This document shows positions 44,839 through 48,083 of a stretch of 48,083 nucleotides of DNA, piece by piece; position 1 is the stretch's first letter, and the number at the start of each line of letters is the position of its first letter. The notes under the pieces were generated by a model. That model did not search any database and was not told the DNA's origin. It worked only from the letters and a program-made list of their open reading frames with translations. Source of the DNA: Clostridiales bacterium (GTDB lineage: Bacteria; Bacillota; Clostridia; Oscillospirales; Ruminococcaceae); assembly GCA_012519635.1 (NCBI GenBank), contig JAAYPV010000034.1, positions 1 through 48,083 on the forward strand, in the 5' to 3' direction. The translations under genes were made by a program, and so were the position numbers.

Positions 44839-46794
44839 ATGAAGAAAAAACAGCTATGGTTATTTTTACTTAATGCCATATTACTTATGATAATATCTGC
44901 AATTTCTGTTTCTATAACATACAGATATAATTTATATGCATTTATATTTTTGGCAATCCCATTAATTATTCTTAACTTGTCTTTTTTAATACAAACCTTT
45001 GTTGCCAAAAATAACATCTATAAATTTGTATCTAAACTAGACCACAAAATTAATCAGACTGCCAGTGAATCACTTTACCTTTATCCCGTTGCATCAGTCA
45101 TTGTTGACGAAAATGGTACAATTGTATGGTATAATAAATACTTTTTTGAAAATATAATGAACGGTAAAGATGTGTTTGGCATAGCGATTAATGAAATTGT
45201 CAATGTCGATATATATACTCTCCTATCAGAGCATCCATCCGTTGTTTCATATATGAACAGAGCATATGAGGTTGTTGCAGAAAAAACAGAGCATGTTGAT
45301 AATCCACTTTATATGCTCAGCTTTACGGATATTACCGACTATGTACTTCTACAAGATAAGTACAATATGACTCGTCCGTCTATTTTGATTATCTTAATTG
45401 ATAATTACGACGATTTGCTATTAAATGCAAAGGAGTCTGAAAAGGCCCATGTATCTGTTTCTATCGAACGGTTGCTTGAGGAGTTTATGTCAAACACTAC
45501 TGGCATTATCCGTAAGCTCTCTAAGGATAGATTTATTGCTATAATTGAAGAAAAGCACTTGCAGATTATTATTAATGAAAGATTTAAAATTCTTGATGAG
45601 GCACGAAAAATAATAGTGGGTGAACAACGCACAAACCTGACTCTATCCATCGGTGTCGGTCATGGTGCGGAAACACTTGCAGAAAGTGAAGTGCTTGCCA
45701 AGCAATCTCTTGATATGGCTTTAGGAAGAGGTGGAGATCAGGCTGTTATTAAAACTGAAAATGGATTCAAATTCTTTGGTGGTGTTTCTAAAGGCGTTGA
45801 GAAAAAATCAAGAAGTAAAATCCGTATAATTGCAACCGCTATGAAGGAACTGATTCAATCCTCCGAAAAGGTTTTTATTATGGGGCATGCTTTCGGTGAC
45901 CTTGATTCAATTGGTTCTGCTATCGGACTTGCTGGTGCTATCAATGCTTTAGGCTCAGAGGCATATGTTGTATATGACCCTGAAAAAAATTTAGCAAAGC
46001 CACTTATCAATAAATTCATGGAAACCGAAGGCGACAAAATCTTTATGAACATATCACAAGCTCTTTCAAGCTTCACTGACAAAAGCCTACTTATTATCGT
46101 AGATACACATAATAAGGATTTCCTTGAAAGTAAAAAACTCTATGAAATGGCCAAGCATATCGTTATAATAGACCACCATAGAAAAACTGTTAATTTTATA
46201 GATAATGCTGTGATTTTTCACCATGAGCCTTATGCATCATCAGCTGCTGAAATGGTCACAGAAATTATACATTATTTCTTTGATTCATCTAAAATTTCAC
46301 CTGTCTATGCAGAGGCACTTTTGGCTGGAATTACCCTTGATACAAAAAACTTTGTCATGAGAACAGGTGTAAGAACCTTTGAGGCTGCTGCTTCACTCAG
46401 AAAGCTAGGGGCTGATACAATTGCTGTAAAAAAGCTGTTTTCAAGCTCAATAGAATCATACCAATGCAAAACACAGCTTGTTTCAAATGCTGAAATATAT
46501 AATAATTGTGCAATTGCAGTTTCTAATTTAAACTCAGAGGATATAAGATTCATCGCTCCTCAGGCTGCTGATGAGCTTTTGAGTATTACCGATGTGGATG
46601 CTTCATTTGTTATTTTTAAGTCCAACAATATAGTTAACATATCTGCTCGCTCATTAGGTAGTATTAATGTTCAGGTTATCATGGAAAAGCTAGGTGGTGG
46701 CGGACATCAGACTATGGCTGCTACTCAGCTGATTGATATTGATTTGGAGAGAGCAAAGAAAATGCTGTTGGCTGCTATAAATGATTATTATTAA
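44839..46794 (+). CDS. gdpP: c-di-AMP phosphodiesterase, GdpP type (DHH-DHHA1)
   Basis: Degrades the essential second messenger c-di-AMP. The 651-residue protein has two N-terminal membrane helices (about 5-55), a PAS-like domain (about 75-155), a degenerate GGDEF domain (about 170-310), a DHH domain (about 330-500) with GHAFGDLDSIGSA, IVDTHNKDF and the DHH triad in VIIDHHRKT, and a DHHA1 domain with GGGGHQTMAATQ near the C terminus. The ATG at 44839 is preceded by AAGGTGATGA. The gdpP-rplI-dnaB order is conserved in Firmicutes. Confidence 0.96.
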   Translation: MKKKQLWLFLLNAILLMIISAISVSITYRYNLYAFIFLAIPLIILNLSFLIQTFVAKNNIYKFVSKLDHKINQTASESLYLYPVASVIVDENGTIVWYNKYFFENIMNGKDVFGIAINEIVNVDIYTLLSEHPSVVSYMNRAYEVVAEKTEHVDNPLYMLSFTDITDYVLLQDKYNMTRPSILIILIDNYDDLLLNAKESEKAHVSVSIERLLEEFMSNTTGIIRKLSKDRFIAIIEEKHLQIIINERFKILDEARKIIVGEQRTNLTLSIGVGHGAETLAESEVLAKQSLDMALGRGGDQAVIKTENGFKFFGGVSKGVEKKSRSKIRIIATAMKELIQSSEKVFIMGHAFGDLDSIGSAIGLAGAINALGSEAYVVYDPEKNLAKPLINKFMETEGDKIFMNISQALSSFTDKSLLIIVDTHNKDFLESKKLYEMAKHIVIIDHHRKTVNFIDNAVIFHHEPYASSAAEMVTEIIHYFFDSSKISPVYAEALLAGITLDTKNFVMRTGVRTFEAAASLRKLGADTIAVKKLFSSSIESYQCKTQLVSNAEIYNNCAIAVSNLNSEDIRFIAPQAADELLSITDVDASFVIFKSNNIVNISARSLGSINVQVIMEKLGGGGHQTMAATQLIDIDLERAKKMLLAAINDYY

Positions 46795-46839
46795 TAATTT
46801 TTACTTTTTGCAAAATATTTTTTTAGGAAGGGATAAATT

Positions 46840-47289
46840 ATGAAGGTTATACTATTAAAAGATTTAAAAGGAACAGGTAAAGAAGGAGATATAAAAGAAG
46901 TTGCTGATGGATATGCAAGAAACTTCCTTATTCCTAAGGGCTATGCTATTGAAGCTAATGCTAAAAATTTAAGCGATTTAGCTGGAAAAAAAGCCTCTGA
47001 ACAACATAAAATTGAAACAGAGAAAAAGGCTGCTTTAGAAATTGCAAATACAATAAATAATAAAATCTTGAAAATCAGTGCAAAGGCTGGTACAGGTGGA
47101 AGACTTTTCGGTTCAATTACTTCAGCAAATGTATCTGAAGCTATCGAACAACAGTTCAACCAAAAGATAGATAAAAAGAAGATTTCACTTAATTCTGAAA
47201 TCAAAAACTTTGGTACCTATGAGGCTGATATAAAGCTTTATACAGGCATTAATGCTAAGATGACTATTGAGGTCACTGAAGAGAATTAA
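46840..47289 (+). CDS. rplI: 50S ribosomal protein L9
   Basis: A 149-residue protein with the L9 N-terminal signature [20 protein letters not shown] followed by [14 protein letters not shown], a long central helix and the C-terminal RNA-binding domain ([16 protein letters not shown]). It reaches out from the large subunit and helps hold the reading frame. The ATG at 46840 is preceded by AGGAAGGGA. It lies between gdpP and dnaB. Confidence 0.98.
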   Translation: MKVILLKDLKGTGKEGDIKEVADGYARNFLIPKGYAIEANAKNLSDLAGKKASEQHKIETEKKAALEIANTINNKILKISAKAGTGGRLFGSITSANVSEAIEQQFNQKIDKKKISLNSEIKNFGTYEADIKLYTGINAKMTIEVTEEN

Positions 47290-47304
47290 ATTTAGGGGTA
47301 AAAA

Positions 47305-48083
47305 ATGGATTATAATGATGGTTTTCTTCCAACAACTGACCTCCCATATAGTCTTGATGCTGAACAAACTATTCTTGGTGCAGTTTTAATAGACGCCTCA
47401 GTATTGCCGACAGTTTTAGAAAAAATTAAGGCTGACTGTTTCTACAACGAACAGCACAGAATGCTCTTCTCAATTATAATGAGAATGTTTACAAGTGGAG
47501 TCAATGCTGATATTATTACAGTTTTAAATGAGGCTATGCAGACTGGGATCTTTGAAACACCCGCTGAAGGGCGTACTTACCTTGCCTCACTTATGAATAG
47601 TGTACCATCTGTCGCTAATATCGAAAGCTATTGTAAAATAGTATCTGAAAAATACTTTATACGCCGCCTGGCTCTTGTCGCAAAAGAGATTCTTGAGGAA
47701 ATTTCCAACGGAAATAATGATGCACAGCTCTTGCTTGATAGTGCTGAACAGAAAATTTTTGATATAAGACAGGGCAAGGATGTTCAAGGACTTACGCATA
47801 TTAAAGATGTTGTCTATGAAGCCTATGATAGGCTTGCAAAAATAACAGGCCCTGATAAGGAAAAATATCTTGGTGCTAAAACAGGATTTACATACCTTGA
47901 CACCATTACTACCGGCTTAAATAAATCTGACCTTATTCTGATTGCTGCTCGTCCTGGTATGGGTAAAACCTCATTTGCTTTGAATATTGCCACAAATGTC
48001 GCAAGACGCTCAGGAAAAGAGGTTGCAATTTTTTCACTGGAAATGTCAAAGGAACAGCTTGCAACAAGAATGCTCTCAACCGA
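47305..48083 (+). CDS. dnaB: Replicative DNA helicase DnaB (DnaC of Bacillus), 5' part
   Basis: The first 259 codons of the hexameric replication-fork helicase; the gene runs off the window. The N-terminal primase-binding domain (SLDAEQTILGAVLIDASVL) spans about residues 15-120. The RecA-like motor starts near residue 180 with GAKTGFTYLDTITTGL and has the Walker A motif AARPGMGKTSFALN near residue 213, followed by FSLEMSKEQLATRM. The ATG at 47305 follows TAGGGGTAAAA, 15 bases after rplI. There is no in-window stop codon. Confidence 0.96.
   Translation, partial: MDYNDGFLPTTDLPYSLDAEQTILGAVLIDASVLPTVLEKIKADCFYNEQHRMLFSIIMRMFTSGVNADIITVLNEAMQTGIFETPAEGRTYLASLMNSVPSVANIESYCKIVSEKYFIRRLALVAKEILEEISNGNNDAQLLLDSAEQKIFDIRQGKDVQGLTHIKDVVYEAYDRLAKITGPDKEKYLGAKTGFTYLDTITTGLNKSDLILIAARPGMGKTSFALNIATNVARRSGKEVAIFSLEMSKEQLATRMLST

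Noticed and set aside
1-48083. CRISPR array, insertion sequence, prophage or restriction system
   Set aside because: Reading through the window gave no spaced direct repeats, transposase, integrase or nuclease-methylase pair; gene content is conserved and collinear with other Firmicutes.

Overview
The window is AT-rich chromosomal DNA from a low-GC, spore-forming anaerobic Firmicute. The best guess is class Clostridia, close to Ruminococcus/Oscillospiraceae. This rests on strong GGAGG ribosome binding sites, SpoVT, DprA, RNase J, a GdpP-type c-di-AMP phosphodiesterase, the aroQ-pepP-efp and rnc-(radical SAM)-smc-ftsY gene orders, and a secreted CotH-like protein ending in a type I dockerin, which is typical of cellulosome or amylosome-making ruminococci. 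Species assignment is inference. No rRNA, tRNA, transposase, phage gene or CRISPR array was seen.

Layout. 1-5.1 kb (+): a YkgJ-type cysteine-cluster protein, spoVT with its terminator, then a likely manA-glcK-ilvD operon. 5.2-9.6 kb (-): yqeG-aroQ-pepP-efp and a CD1247-like zinc-ribbon gene, then an FMN riboswitch with its own terminator in front of the riboflavin ECF component ribU; rpsU (GTG start) stands alone upstream with a promoter and terminator. 9.8-28.7 kb (-): a very long housekeeping cluster, trmH-dprA-topA-trmFO-plsX-rnc-radical SAM-smc-ftsY-rdgB-yhbY-nadD-yqeK-lcp-rsfS-leuS, with many overlaps or short gaps. 28.8-30.2 kb (-): infC-rpmI-rplT behind a consensus promoter and a structured leader with an attenuator-like terminator; infC appears to start at AUU. 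30.3-33.6 kb: two envelope proteins of unknown function, then dtd and a TIGR01212 radical SAM gene that overlap tail to tail. 33.7-38.5 kb (-): the CotH-dockerin protein and a pair of membrane PH-domain proteins (YdbT/YdbS type). 38.6-42.2 kb (+): a sodium:alanine/glycine symporter and a 752-residue protein that looks like a fused sugar-1-phosphate nucleotidyltransferase and phosphohexomutase with both active sites degraded. 42.4-48 kb (+): a strong promoter and a rod-like RNA resembling 6S RNA, then RNase J with an Asn-rich N-terminal extension, gdpP, rplI and the start of dnaB, which runs off the window.

Most of the window is conserved information-processing machinery: translation (infC, rpmI, rplT, rpsU, rplI, efp, leuS, rsfS, yhbY, dtd, trmFO, trmH), chromosome maintenance (smc, topA, dprA, dnaB), membrane and envelope biogenesis (plsX, ftsY, lcp) and RNA processing (rnc, rnj). 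I found no new multigene defence or mobile system. The best leads are the double-degenerate nucleotidyltransferase/mutase, the 6S-like RNA, the Cys/Asp cluster in the CD1247-like protein, the disordered extension on RNase J, and the leader and start-codon features of infC and of the PH-domain pair.
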